Assembly (NCBI RefSeq): GCF_000473205.1
Contig: NZ_KI421507.1
Location: 1,275,934-1,339,933 of the forward strand
Direction: 5' to 3'
From: Pseudophaeobacter arcticus DSM 23566
Lineage (GTDB): Bacteria > Pseudomonadota > Alphaproteobacteria > Rhodobacterales > Rhodobacteraceae
DNA length: 64,000 bases
Part shown: positions 1 to 8,449 of the stretch, one piece after another
Layout of the letters: each line of letters begins with the position of its first letter
Numbering within the stretch: position 1 is the stretch's first letter
Position numbers and translations under genes: made by a program
The notes under the pieces: model-generated
Database searches by the model: none
What the model was told of the DNA's origin: nothing
What the model saw: only the letters and a program-made list of their open reading frames with translations

Positions 1-1112
1 CTGCTGCCAAGACCATTCTGGACCAGAATATCCTGGGTGGCATGTGTGCACGGGTCTGCCCCACAGAAACGCTCTGTGAAGAGGCCTGCGTCCGTGAAGC
101 CGCCGAGGGCAAGCCGGTCGAGATAGGCCGGTTGCAGCGCTATGCCACCGACACAGTGATGGAAAAAGGCGTGCATCCCTTTAGCCGTGCCGCCAGCACG
201 GGCAAGCGGGTGGCGGTTGTCGGCGCCGGTCCTGCGGGTCTGTCAGCAGCTCACCGTCTGGCGATGCTGGGCCATGACGTGGTCATCTATGACGCCAAGT
301 CCAAGGCCGGTGGCCTGAACGAATTTGGCATCGCCGCCTATAAATCCACCGAAGATTTTGCCGCCCGCGAGGTCGACTGGCTGCTGAAAATCGGCGGTAT
401 CACCGTCGACTACGGCAAAAAGCTGGGCGCGGATCTATCGCTGGAGGCGCTGAAAGGCGATTTCGACGCTGTCTTCCTGTCAATCGGTCTGGCAGGGGTC
501 AATGCCCTGCGCGCCGAAGGTGAAGACTTGAGCGGCGTGCGCGATGCTGTTGATTTCATCGAAGAGCTGCGCCAGGCTGAGGATCTTACCAAACTACCTG
601 TTGGCCGCAATGTTGTGGTCATCGGTGGCGGCATGACAGCTGTTGACGCCGCCGTGCAGTCAAAACTGTTGGGCGCCGAAAACGTGACTATCGCCTATCG
701 CCGCGACCGCGACGCGATGGGGGCCAGCCGGTTCGAACAAGATCTTGCGGCCTCCAAGGGGGTGACATTGATGTTCAACGTGATGCCCAAGGCGATCCAT
801 GGCAATGGCGCCGCCGCCGAGATCGAGCTGGAATATACCCAGGTCGAAGACGGTCGCGTTCGTGGCACTGGTGAGACAGTGCGCCTGGCCGCAGAGCAGG
901 TCTACAAGGCCATCGGCCAAAGCCTGCAAGGTCAGCCCGACGCGGTTGCGCTGGAGGGTGGCAAGATCATGGTCGATGCCACAGGGCGCACCTCGGTGGC
1001 GAATGTCTGGGCCGGGGGCGACTGTGCCTCTGGTGGCGAAGATCTCACCGTGACTGCCGTGGCCGAAGGCCGCGACGCTGCAATGGACATCCATACAAGC
1101 CTGATGGGCTGA
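1..1112 (+). CDS. preT: PreT, dihydropyrimidine dehydrogenase NAD-binding subunit (5' end outside window)
   Basis: Partial: the frame is open to the left edge, so the N-terminus is missing. The product is the electron-input subunit of the cytosolic NAD-dependent dihydropyrimidine dehydrogenase, which reduces uracil/thymine to the 5,6-dihydro form with PreA. Visible are a cysteine-rich Fe-S segment (ARVCPTETLCEEACVR), an FAD-type Rossmann motif (VVGAGPAGLSAA) and a second nucleotide motif (VVIGGGMTAVDAA), the order of GltD-like flavoproteins. A C-terminal WAGGDCASGG FAD motif is also present. preA starts 58 bases downstream on the same strand. Identity rests on motifs plus the preA neighbour; alone it could be any GltD-like subunit. 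Confidence 0.9.
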   Translation, partial: AAKTILDQNILGGMCARVCPTETLCEEACVREAAEGKPVEIGRLQRYATDTVMEKGVHPFSRAASTGKRVAVVGAGPAGLSAAHRLAMLGHDVVIYDAKSKAGGLNEFGIAAYKSTEDFAAREVDWLLKIGGITVDYGKKLGADLSLEALKGDFDAVFLSIGLAGVNALRAEGEDLSGVRDAVDFIEELRQAEDLTKLPVGRNVVVIGGGMTAVDAAVQSKLLGAENVTIAYRRDRDAMGASRFEQDLAASKGVTLMFNVMPKAIHGNGAAAEIELEYTQVEDGRVRGTGETVRLAAEQVYKAIGQSLQGQPDAVALEGGKIMVDATGRTSVANVWAGGDCASGGEDLTVTAVAEGRDAAMDIHTSLMG

Positions 1113-1170
1113 GCAAGCCAGGGTCGTTGCTGGTCAACGGCCCTAAGCGAGCATGAAAAGGGACAGACAA

Positions 1171-2475
1171 ATGGCTGATCTGACAACAGAATTCCTGGGT
1201 ATCAAATCCCCAAACCCGTTCTGGCTGGCCTCGGCGCCACCAACGGACAAAGAATATAACGTACGCCGCGCCTTTGAAGCAGGCTGGGGCGGTGTGGTCT
1301 GGAAGACCCTCGGCTCCGAAGGCCCCCCCGTGGTCAACGTCAACGGCCCGCGCTATGGCGCTATCTTTGGCGCCGACCGCCGGCTGCTGGGGTTGAACAA
1401 CATCGAGCTGATCACGGATCGCTCGCTGGAGATCAACCTGGAAGAAATCACCCGCGTCAAAAAGGACTATCCGGACCGCGCCGTGATCGTGTCGATTATG
1501 GTGCCCTGCGAAGAGGAAGCCTGGAAGGCGATCCTGCCCAAGGTTGAGGCTACCGGTGCCGATGGGATCGAGCTGAACTTTGGCTGCCCGCACGGCATGG
1601 CCGAACGCGGCATGGGTGCGGCTGTGGGTCAGGTGCCTGAATACATCCAGATGGTCACCGAATGGTGCAAGAAATACTACTCCAAGCCCGTCATCGTAAA
1701 GCTGACGCCCAATATCACCGATGTGCGTTTCCCCGCACGTGCGGCCAAGGCCGGCGGCGGTGATGCGGTCAGCCTGATCAATACCATCAACTCGATTGTC
1801 TCAGTTGATCTGGACCAGATGGCGCCCGAGCCAACCGTTGGCGGTAAGGGCACCCATGGGGGCTATTGTGGCCCTGCGGTAAAACCAATTGCGATGAATA
1901 TGGTTGCGGAAATCGCCCGCTGCCCCGAAACCCATGATCTGCCGATCTCGGCCATTGGCGGTGTCACCACCTGGAAAGACGCGGCAGAATTCATGGCGCT
2001 GGGGGCGGGCAATGTGCAGGTCTGCACCGCCGCCATGACCTATGGGTTCAACGTGGTGAAAGAGATGATTTCCGGCCTGTCCAACTGGATGGATGAAAAG
2101 GGCTATACCTCGACCGAAGACTTCATCGGCATGGCGGTTCCAAATGTCACCGACTGGCAGTATCTGGATCTGAACTTCATCGCCAAGGCCAAGATCAATC
2201 AGGAAGACTGCATCAGCTGTGGCCGTTGTTTTGCCGCCTGCGAAGACACCTCGCACCAGGCCATCGAGATGAGCGCCGACCGTGTCTTTACCGTTAAAGA
2301 TGATGAATGTGTGGCCTGTAACCTCTGCGTGAATGTTTGCCCGATTGAGGGCTGCATCACCATGGAAGAGGTTCCCGCTGGCCAGATTGATGAGCGCACC
2401 GGAAAAGTGGTGTCGGGTGAATATGCCAACTGGACAACCCATCCCAATAACCCCTCTGCCACCGCTGCAGAGTGA
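1171..2475 (+). CDS. preA: PreA, dihydropyrimidine dehydrogenase catalytic subunit
   Basis: A 434-residue FMN TIM-barrel followed by a ferredoxin-like tail. It catalyses reduction of uracil or thymine, the first step of the reductive pyrimidine pathway. The active-site loop reads GCPHGMAERGMG with the catalytic Cys. Two 4Fe-4S cysteine sets lie near the C-terminus (CISCGRCFAACED and CVACNLCVNVCPIEGC). An upstream in-frame ATG exists at 1153, but the AAAAGGGA ribosome site spaces correctly to ATG 1171 (MADLTTEFLG), so that start is chosen. A strong terminator follows directly, so preT-preA probably forms its own transcript, separated from the hydrolase genes by the rutR gene. Confidence 0.93.
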   Translation: MADLTTEFLGIKSPNPFWLASAPPTDKEYNVRRAFEAGWGGVVWKTLGSEGPPVVNVNGPRYGAIFGADRRLLGLNNIELITDRSLEINLEEITRVKKDYPDRAVIVSIMVPCEEEAWKAILPKVEATGADGIELNFGCPHGMAERGMGAAVGQVPEYIQMVTEWCKKYYSKPVIVKLTPNITDVRFPARAAKAGGGDAVSLINTINSIVSVDLDQMAPEPTVGGKGTHGGYCGPAVKPIAMNMVAEIARCPETHDLPISAIGGVTTWKDAAEFMALGAGNVQVCTAAMTYGFNVVKEMISGLSNWMDEKGYTSTEDFIGMAVPNVTDWQYLDLNFIAKAKINQEDCISCGRCFAACEDTSHQAIEMSADRVFTVKDDECVACNLCVNVCPIEGCITMEEVPAGQIDERTGKVVSGEYANWTTHPNNPSATAAE

Positions 2476-2504
2476 GGTAACCGGCCCAAGGGGCTGATTT
2501 AAAT

Positions 2505-2536
2505 GAAAAAGGCAGCGTTTTGACGCTGCCTTTTTT
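2505..2536 (+). terminator. Rho-independent terminator after preA
   Basis: An eight-base-pair stem, GGCAGCGT/ACGCTGCC (2511-2518 and 2523-2530), with a four-base loop and a run of six T. A-rich bases on the left flank could let it also serve the converging rutR transcript. Confidence 0.85.
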
Positions 2537-2596
2537 GGTTTGGCTATATTGTTGTATGGCGCAGAGACCTGGGCGAGCTATTGGAGTTAACCAATG

Positions 2597-3211
2597 TTAA
2601 CTTGTTGGCGTAAGCATCCGGCGATACAGGGTTTCCAGGAATTCTGGGGCCGCATCAAAGGGGTCTTCCGGCCCCATCAGCATCCGCACCTGAACGTCAA
2701 AATCCGCATAGTGCTGGGTCAGGGCCCAGATCGAAAACATCAGATGTTTGGGGTGGGTGGTGTTGATTTTTCCCGCCGCCATCCAGCCGGTCAGGACGGC
2801 TTCCTTTTCTGCCAGAAGATCCCGCAGATCGGTGGATAATGCGTCCAGCATACGCGGCGCCCCCTGCACGATTTCATTGGCAAACAGGCGGCTTTCGCGC
2901 GGGTAATCCCGGCTCATCTGCAGCTTGCGCTGCACATAGGCGAGGATCTCTTCCAGCGGTTCACCCGCAGCGTCGATCTCGCGCATCGGGTCAAGCCAGG
3001 TATCCAATAGTTCAGACAGCAGGGCGGTGAACATCGCCTCCTTGGAGGGGAAATAATACAGCAGATTCGGCTTGGACAGCCCGGCCTGACTGGCAATTTG
3101 ATCCACCGTGGCACCGCGAAACCCATGGGTCGAGAAGACCTCAAGCGCGGCCTCCAGGATGGCGGCGCGATTCTTTTTCTGGATACGGGTGGGTGATCGG
3201 TCCTTGGGCAT
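2597..3211 (-). CDS. rutR: RutR-like TetR-family regulator of pyrimidine catabolism
   Basis: A 204-residue TetR regulator with an N-terminal helix-turn-helix (TVDQIASQAGLSKPNLLYYF) and a C-terminal half strongly reminiscent of E. coli RutR (SRDYPRESRLFANEIVQGAP, IWALTQHYADF). RutR binds uracil/thymine and releases its operators. The start at 3211 (MPKDRSPTRIQ) matches the family N-terminus; a longer open frame upstream runs through the operator region and is not used. The gene is divergent from the carbamoylase gene, and a perfect RutR palindrome lies between them at 3348-3365, so regulation of the neighbours is likely. E. coli uses RutR for the oxidative Rut pathway; here it sits with the reductive route. 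Confidence 0.9.
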   Translation of the reverse strand: MPKDRSPTRIQKKNRAAILEAALEVFSTHGFRGATVDQIASQAGLSKPNLLYYFPSKEAMFTALLSELLDTWLDPMREIDAAGEPLEEILAYVQRKLQMSRDYPRESRLFANEIVQGAPRMLDALSTDLRDLLAEKEAVLTGWMAAGKINTTHPKHLMFSIWALTQHYADFDVQVRMLMGPEDPFDAAPEFLETLYRRMLTPTS

Positions 3212-3347
3212 AGTGGATAAGCGATCCTTAACGTCCGTTGTGCGGGTTTGAGCGCCCGCAATTTGCGCATTGCCCCGGTTTTCATGGGGATTCCAGAGCC
3301 AAAATGACTCAATTTCTTGACTGGTGGTCTCTCCGTGATAGCGTGAG

Positions 3348-3365
3348 TTTGACCAGTTGGTCAAA
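3348..3365. promoter_or_regulatory. RutR-type operator, perfect palindrome
   Basis: TTTGACCAGTTGGTCAAA is a perfect inverted repeat that contains the known E. coli RutR consensus TTGACCA-NN-TGGTCAA. It lies about 100 bases upstream of the carbamoylase start and 137 bases from the divergent rutR start. It probably controls one or both promoters. Confidence 0.85.
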
Positions 3366-3465
3366 TCCATCTCTTTGGGTGCAGGCCAACGATTCAAAGC
3401 CACCGATTGGTGCCAAGCCAAGAATAACCCGCAAGATCAGCGGGGGGAACAGGAAGGAAGCTGCG

Positions 3466-4716
3466 ATGACGTCTTTGGGACAGAATCTAAAAATCAACGG
3501 CGATCGGCTCTGGGAGAGCCTGATGGAGATGGCCAAGGTCGGCCCCGGTGTCGCAGGGGGCAACAATCGCCAGACCTTGACCGATGAAGATGCCGAAGGG
3601 CGCGCCTTGTTCCAGAAATGGTGCGAAGAGGCGGGCTGCACCATGGGGCTGGATCAGATGGGCAATATGTTTGCCCGCCGCGAAGGCACCGATCCGGAGG
3701 CGTTGCCGGTCTATGTGGGCTCGCACTTGGATACCCAGCCAACCGGCGGCAAATACGATGGTGTGCTTGGGGTTCTTGCTGGGCTGGAGCTGATCCGTTC
3801 GCTCAATGACATGGGCATCAAGACCAAACATCCCATTGTGGCTACGAATTTTACCAACGAGGAAGGCACCCGTTATGCTCCGGCCATGCTGTCGTCAGGG
3901 GTTTTTGCGGGCATTCACACCCAGGACTGGGCCTATGACCGGGTTGACGCCGAGGGCAAGTCATTTGGCGATGAGTTGAAGCGGATCGGCTGGCGTGGCG
4001 AGGAAGAGGTTGGCGCGCGCAAAATGCATGCCTTTTTTGAGCTGCACATCGAGCAGGGCCCCATTCTGGAAGCCGAGGGCAAGGATATTGGCGTGGTCAC
4101 CCATGGCCAGGGCCTGAGCTGGACCGAAGTGACCATTACCGGCAAGGATGCCCATACCGGGTCGACCCCGATGCCGATGCGCCGCAACGCGGGCCTCGCC
4201 ATGGCGCGGGTGCTGGAAGCGGTGGATGAAATTGCCTGGTCCCATGCGCCAAGCGCCGTTGGCGCGGCAGGTCATATTGACGTCTATCCAAACTCGCGCA
4301 ATGTGATCCCTGGCAAGGTGGTCTTTACCGTCGATTTCCGCTCGCCCGAGTTGGAAGTCATCGAGGATATGGAGCTGCGGCTGCGCGAAGAGGGCAAGGA
4401 TATCGTCGAGGCCTTGGATATGCAGATCACCTTTGAAAAGGTCGGCGGCTTTGACCCGGTGAAATTTGATGAGACCTGTGTGGCGGCGGTGCGCAATGCG
4501 GCCGAGCGTCTGGGCTATTCGCATCTGGATATCATTTCCGGCGCCGGCCATGATGCCTGCTGGATCAACCGGGTGGCGCCAACTGCGATGATCATGTGCC
4601 CCTGTGTGGATGGTCTGAGCCACAACGAGGCGGAAGAGATCAGCAAGGACTGGGCCGAGGCTGGCGGCAATGTGTTGTTTCACGCGGTTGTCGAAACGGC
4701 TGAGATCGTTTCCTGA
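3466..4716 (+). CDS. hyuC: Zn-dependent amidohydrolase, probable beta-ureidopropionase (M20 / HyuC-AmaB family)
   Basis: A 416-residue M20-family metallohydrolase. The expected reaction is hydrolysis of N-carbamoyl-beta-alanine (and the methyl analogue from thymine) to beta-amino acid, CO2 and ammonia, the last step of reductive pyrimidine degradation. Metal-ligand motifs are visible: GSHLDTQPTGGKYDG, TNEEGTRY, FELHIEQGP and a C-terminal GAGHDA. The start at 3466 is set by the ribosome site AGGAAGGAAG; the open frame upstream crosses the operator. Allantoate amidohydrolase and N-carbamoyl amino acid hydrolases share these motifs, so substrate comes from context: dihydropyrimidinase is the next gene and RutR control is apparent. 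Confidence 0.88.
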   Translation: MTSLGQNLKINGDRLWESLMEMAKVGPGVAGGNNRQTLTDEDAEGRALFQKWCEEAGCTMGLDQMGNMFARREGTDPEALPVYVGSHLDTQPTGGKYDGVLGVLAGLELIRSLNDMGIKTKHPIVATNFTNEEGTRYAPAMLSSGVFAGIHTQDWAYDRVDAEGKSFGDELKRIGWRGEEEVGARKMHAFFELHIEQGPILEAEGKDIGVVTHGQGLSWTEVTITGKDAHTGSTPMPMRRNAGLAMARVLEAVDEIAWSHAPSAVGAAGHIDVYPNSRNVIPGKVVFTVDFRSPELEVIEDMELRLREEGKDIVEALDMQITFEKVGGFDPVKFDETCVAAVRNAAERLGYSHLDIISGAGHDACWINRVAPTAMIMCPCVDGLSHNEAEEISKDWAEAGGNVLFHAVVETAEIVS

Positions 4717-4800
4717 TAGAGTAGCAAGGGGACGGGGCGCTGCTCTCAAAAAGGGAAGGGGCGCGCCTCTCAAAGGACGGAGCGCTGCCCCTAAAAGGAG

Positions 4801-4861
4801 GGGGCGCTGCCCCCGCGGCCCTGGCGGGCCGCTCCCCCGGGATATTTTTGGCCAACTGAAG
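4801..4861. repeat. GC-rich palindromic intergenic repeat, copy 1
   Basis: A GC-rich stem-loop block (GGGGCGCTGCCCCCGC, variable hairpin arm, GCTCCCCCGGGATATTT) ending in GGCCAACTGAAG. A second copy with the same head and tail but a different loop lies at 8341-8399. Additional degenerate GGGGCGCTG-like pieces precede it from about 4733. It resembles the short hairpin elements scattered between Rhodobacteraceae genes; it may stabilise mRNA ends or terminate transcription. Confidence 0.75.
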
Positions 4862-4898
4862 AGGGGCCAAGAGAACACTGAAGAGGGGCCAAGAGAAC
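4855..4898. repeat. 22-bp exact tandem duplication
   Basis: The 22-base unit beginning ACTGAAGAGGGGCC occurs twice back to back (4855-4876 and 4877-4898). Its first bases are the tail of the hairpin repeat, so the duplication includes the repeat boundary. It lies in the leader of the dihydropyrimidinase gene. Confidence 0.8.
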
Positions 4899-4962
4899 AG
4901 GGAACTGGTCCCAAAACCAGATAAAAGTGGCGCAAAATGCGCCCGAGACAGGGAGTTTTACC

Positions 4963-6417
4963 ATGACTAAAGTCATCAAGAACGGGACAATTGTCACCGC
5001 GGATCTCACCTATAAGTCGGATGTTTTGATTGAAGGTGGGGTGATCACCGCAATCGGGCCGGATCTTAAGGGCGATGAAGAGTTGGATGCCACTGGCTGT
5101 TATGTCATGCCGGGCGGGATTGACCCGCATACCCATCTGGAAATGCCCTTTATGGGCACCTATTCGACGGATGATTTTGAAAGCGGTACGCGGGCTGGTC
5201 TGGCGGGGGGCACCACCATGGTGGTGGATTTTGCGCTGCCAAATCCGGGTGAGAGCCTGCTGGATGCCTTGAAGCGTTGGGATAATAAATCCACCCGGGC
5301 GAACTGTGATTATTCCTTCCACATGGCGGTGACCTGGTGGGGCGAGCAGGTCTTTGACGACATGAAGACCGTGATCGAGACCCGTGGTATCAATACCTTC
5401 AAGCATTTCATGGCCTATAAGGGCGCTTTGATGGTCAATGATGACGAGATGTATTCCAGCTTTCAGCGTCTGGCGGAACTGGGCGGTATTGCCATGGTGC
5501 ATGCGGAAAACGGTGATGTGGTGGCGGAGCTGTCGGCGAAGCTGCTCGCCGAGGGCAATACCGGCCCCGAGGCGCATGCCTATTCGCGCCCGCCCCAGGT
5601 GGAAGGCGAGGCCACCAACCGGGCCATCATGATTGCGGATATGGCGGGGGTGCCGCTTTATGTGGTGCATACCTCCTGTGAGGACAGCCACGAGGCCATT
5701 CGCCGGGCGCGGATGCAGGGCAAACGGGTCTGGGGCGAGCCGCTGATCCAGCATCTGACGCTGGATGAGAGCGAATATTTCAATCCCGATTGGGATCATG
5801 CCGCGCGCCGGGTGATGTCGCCGCCGTTCCGCAACAAGAAACATCAGGACAGCCTTTGGGCGGGTCTTCAGTCTGGCTCGCTTTCGGTTGTGGCCACCGA
5901 TCACTGTGCGTTCTCGACTGAGCAGAAACGCTATGGGGTGGGGGATTTCACCAAGATCCCCAATGGCACGGGTGGGTTGGAAGACCGGATGCCGATGCTG
6001 TGGACCCAAGGCGTTGCCACGGGTCGGATCACGCCAAATGAATTTGTTGCCGTGACCTCGACCAATATTGCCAAGATCCTGAATTGTTATCCCCAAAAGG
6101 GTGCGGTTCTGGTTGGCGCCGATGCCGATCTGGTGGTCTGGGATCCGGAAAAGTCAAAAACCATTGCCGCCAGCACCCAGCAGTCTGCCATCGATTATAA
6201 TGTCTTTGAGGGCCATGAGGTGAAAGGTCTGCCGCGCTTTACCCTGAGCCGAGGCCAGGTGGCTGTGCAGGACGGCGAAATCCGCACCCAGGAAGGCCAT
6301 GGCCGGTTTGTTGAGCGCCAGGCCAATACAACCGTGAACAAGGCGCTGTCGACCTGGAAAGAGCTGACTTCTCCGCGTCCCGTTGAACGCTCTGGCATTC
6401 CCGCAACTGGCGTTTAA
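4963..6417 (+). CDS. hydA: Dihydropyrimidinase (D-hydantoinase family)
   Basis: A 484-residue cyclic amidohydrolase that opens dihydrouracil/dihydrothymine to N-carbamoyl-beta-amino acids, step two of the pathway. Metal-centre motifs of the family are present: GGIDPHTHLEMPFMG (HxH), the carbamylated lysine segment FMAYKGAL, VHAENG, VVHTSC and the aspartate in ATDHCAFS. Length matches the family. The start ATG at 4963 follows CAGGGAG; a GTG 36 bases earlier is less likely. It lies 246 bases after the carbamoylase gene, separated by repeats, and reads toward the transporter genes, so one transcript is plausible. Confidence 0.93.
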   Translation: MTKVIKNGTIVTADLTYKSDVLIEGGVITAIGPDLKGDEELDATGCYVMPGGIDPHTHLEMPFMGTYSTDDFESGTRAGLAGGTTMVVDFALPNPGESLLDALKRWDNKSTRANCDYSFHMAVTWWGEQVFDDMKTVIETRGINTFKHFMAYKGALMVNDDEMYSSFQRLAELGGIAMVHAENGDVVAELSAKLLAEGNTGPEAHAYSRPPQVEGEATNRAIMIADMAGVPLYVVHTSCEDSHEAIRRARMQGKRVWGEPLIQHLTLDESEYFNPDWDHAARRVMSPPFRNKKHQDSLWAGLQSGSLSVVATDHCAFSTEQKRYGVGDFTKIPNGTGGLEDRMPMLWTQGVATGRITPNEFVAVTSTNIAKILNCYPQKGAVLVGADADLVVWDPEKSKTIAASTQQSAIDYNVFEGHEVKGLPRFTLSRGQVAVQDGEIRTQEGHGRFVERQANTTVNKALSTWKELTSPRPVERSGIPATGV

Positions 6418-6489
6418 TCAAAGAGCAGGGCTGCGCCGGGGGAGCCCCCCTCGTGTGCGGCCCGCTTATAGTCTGAACAAGGCGAAGAC

Positions 6490-7341
6490 ATGAATACTCA
6501 AACGACTACCCAGGCCGATGCTCCCCAGGCCGATTCTCTCCGGGCCCATGCCCCAGAGGGTGCCCCCGAGGCCGTCGTCGAAGCAAAAAACCTGGATCTG
6601 GTTTTTCCGACAAATGACGGTCCCGTACAGGCGCTGAAGGATGTGAACCTCACCATCAACAAGGGGGATTTTGTCTCCTTTATTGGCCCCTCGGGCTGCG
6701 GCAAAACCACCTTTCTGCGGGTGATGGCGGCGCTGGAACATCCCACTGGTGGATCTATCACCGTAAATGGCATGACCCCGGATGAGGCGCGCAGGCAGCG
6801 CGCCTATGGCTATGTGTTTCAGGCGGCCGGCCTGTACCCCTGGCGCAGCATTGCCAAGAACATCAAGCTGCCGCTTGAAATCATGGGCTATTCCAGGGCC
6901 GAACAGGACAAGCGGGTCGAACAGGTGCTGGAGCTGGTGGAGCTTACGGGCTTTGGCGGCAAATATCCCTGGCAATTGTCGGGGGGGATGCAGCAGCGCG
7001 CCAGCATCGCCCGGGCGCTGGCCTTTGATGCGGATATCCTGCTGATGGATGAGCCCTTTGGGGCGCTGGACGAGATTGTGCGCGATCACCTGAATGAGCA
7101 GCTCTTGAAACTTTGGGCGCGTACCAACAAGACCATCGGCTTTGTCACCCATTCGATCCCGGAGGCGGTCTATCTGTCGACCAAGATCGTGGTGATGAGC
7201 CCGCGCCCCGGTCGCATTACCGATGTGATCGAGAGTACCTTGCCGCGCGAGCGCCCGCTGGATATTCGCGACAGTCAGGAATTCATCGATATCGCCCATC
7301 GGGTACGCGAAGGTCTGCGGGCAGGGCATGGCGATGATTGA
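6490..7341 (+). CDS. ABC transporter ATP-binding protein, taurine/nitrate type (pyrimidine uptake?)
   Basis: A 283-residue ATPase of the SsuB/TauB group with Walker A GPSGCGKTT, Q-loop, signature LSGGMQQR and Walker B ILLMDEPFGALDE. It powers the two permeases encoded downstream. An N-terminal 30-residue Ala/Pro-rich extension precedes the domain. Position between dihydropyrimidinase and a RutR-controlled binding protein suggests import of pyrimidine bases or their derivatives; that substrate is inferred. Confidence 0.85.
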   Translation: MNTQTTTQADAPQADSLRAHAPEGAPEAVVEAKNLDLVFPTNDGPVQALKDVNLTINKGDFVSFIGPSGCGKTTFLRVMAALEHPTGGSITVNGMTPDEARRQRAYGYVFQAAGLYPWRSIAKNIKLPLEIMGYSRAEQDKRVEQVLELVELTGFGGKYPWQLSGGMQQRASIARALAFDADILLMDEPFGALDEIVRDHLNEQLLKLWARTNKTIGFVTHSIPEAVYLSTKIVVMSPRPGRITDVIESTLPRERPLDIRDSQEFIDIAHRVREGLRAGHGDD

Positions 7342-7377
7342 TGCTCTGGTTTTGACAACAGCCGGGGAGGGGGCAGT

Positions 7378-8295
7378 ATGAAAACCTTTTTTTCCGTTCT
7401 GACGGTGCTCGCGGCGATTGTGGCCTTTTGGTATGCGGCCTGCGTGCCGATGAACATCAAGGGCGTGTTGGATGCGGCGGAACGGGGCGGGGCCGAAGTC
7501 ATGCCTGCGACCTCGAAAGCGCGGCGCGATATGGGGGCCTTTGGTCTGGTGGCTGGCAATTCCTTTGCCATTGCCGATACCTTTGCCCAGGACCGCCCGC
7601 GCCTGCCGGCGCCGCATCAGGTGATATCTGAGCTGTGGGAGACCACGGTGATGAAAAAACTCACCTCAAAACGCTCGCTTGTCTATCACGCGCAGGTGAC
7701 GCTCACGGCGACCCTTTTGGGGTTTGTCATTGGCACCGGTCTGGGAATTCTGCTGGCCGTGGGCATCGTGCATTCACGGGTGATGGATATGTCGGTGATG
7801 CCCTGGGCCATTGTCAGCCAGACCATCCCGATTATTGCGCTGGCGCCGATGATCATTGTGGTGCTCTACTCGATCGGGGTGCAGGGGATCCTGCCCAAGG
7901 CGATCATATCGGCCTATCTCAGCTTCTTTCCTGTGGTGGTTGGCATGGTGAAGGGCCTGCGCAGCCCGGATGCGATGCAGCTGGATCTGCTGAAAACCTA
8001 TAGTGCCAATACCGCGCAGGGGTTTTGGAAGCTGCGTTTGCCCTCGTCGATGCCCTATCTGTTTACCTCGCTGAAAATTGGCATCGCGGCCTCGCTGCTG
8101 GGGGCCATCGTGGGGGAGTTGCCAACCGGGGCTGTTTCGGGTCTGGGCGCGCGTCTGTTGGCGGGCAGCTATTATGGTCAGACGGTGCAGATCTGGTCAG
8201 CGCTGTTTGCGGCGGCCATTCTGGCGGGGCTTTTGGTGGCGCTGCTGGAGCTGATCGAGAAGATCGTGTTGAAACGGATGGGAATGCAGCCATGA
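7378..8295 (+). CDS. ABC transporter permease 1
   Basis: A 305-residue inner-membrane permease of the binding-protein-dependent SsuC/TauC type. One N-terminal segment is followed by a periplasmic stretch of about 70 residues, then five or so hydrophobic helices. An EAA-like cytoplasmic loop is recognisable near residues 200-225 (LDLLKTYSANTAQGFWKLRLPSSMPYL). A strong ribosome site (GGGGAGGGGG) precedes the ATG. It pairs with the second permease at 8450. Confidence 0.85.
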   Translation: MKTFFSVLTVLAAIVAFWYAACVPMNIKGVLDAAERGGAEVMPATSKARRDMGAFGLVAGNSFAIADTFAQDRPRLPAPHQVISELWETTVMKKLTSKRSLVYHAQVTLTATLLGFVIGTGLGILLAVGIVHSRVMDMSVMPWAIVSQTIPIIALAPMIIVVLYSIGVQGILPKAIISAYLSFFPVVVGMVKGLRSPDAMQLDLLKTYSANTAQGFWKLRLPSSMPYLFTSLKIGIAASLLGAIVGELPTGAVSGLGARLLAGSYYGQTVQIWSALFAAAILAGLLVALLELIEKIVLKRMGMQP

Positions 8296-8335
8296 TGAGA
8301 CAGCGCATGATGAGACTGTGCCTGATGAGACTGTG
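8291..8335. repeat. Three 15-bp tandem repeats
   Basis: Three near-identical 15-base units (CATGATGAGACAGCG, CATGATGAGACTGTG, CCTGATGAGACTGTG) start at the stop codon of permease 1 and run up to the hairpin repeat at 8341. They are probably slippage products in the intergenic spacer. Confidence 0.75.
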
Positions 8336-8340
8336 GCAGT

Positions 8341-8399
8341 GGGGCGCTGCCCCCGCCGCAAAAATGCGGCTCCCCCGGGATATTTTGGGCCAAATGAAG
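8341..8399. repeat. GC-rich palindromic intergenic repeat, copy 2
   Basis: It shares the head GGGGCGCTGCCCCCGC and the tail GCTCCCCCGGGATATTTT-GGCCAA-TGAAG with 4801-4861, while the hairpin loop arm differs (CCGCAAAAATGCGG here). It sits between the two permease genes inside an apparent operon. Confidence 0.78.
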
Positions 8400-8449
8400 C
8401 CCGTGGTGTCGGCGCCGATCAGGCCCCGGCTGGGCAGCGGAGGTGTCAG

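Noticed and set aside
3961..6096. Long open frame (711 codons) on the minus strand over the carbamoylase and dihydropyrimidinase genes
   Set aside because: It mirrors two well-supported genes in a GC-rich genome. Its protein has low-complexity His/Arg/Gly text, no domain and no ribosome site.
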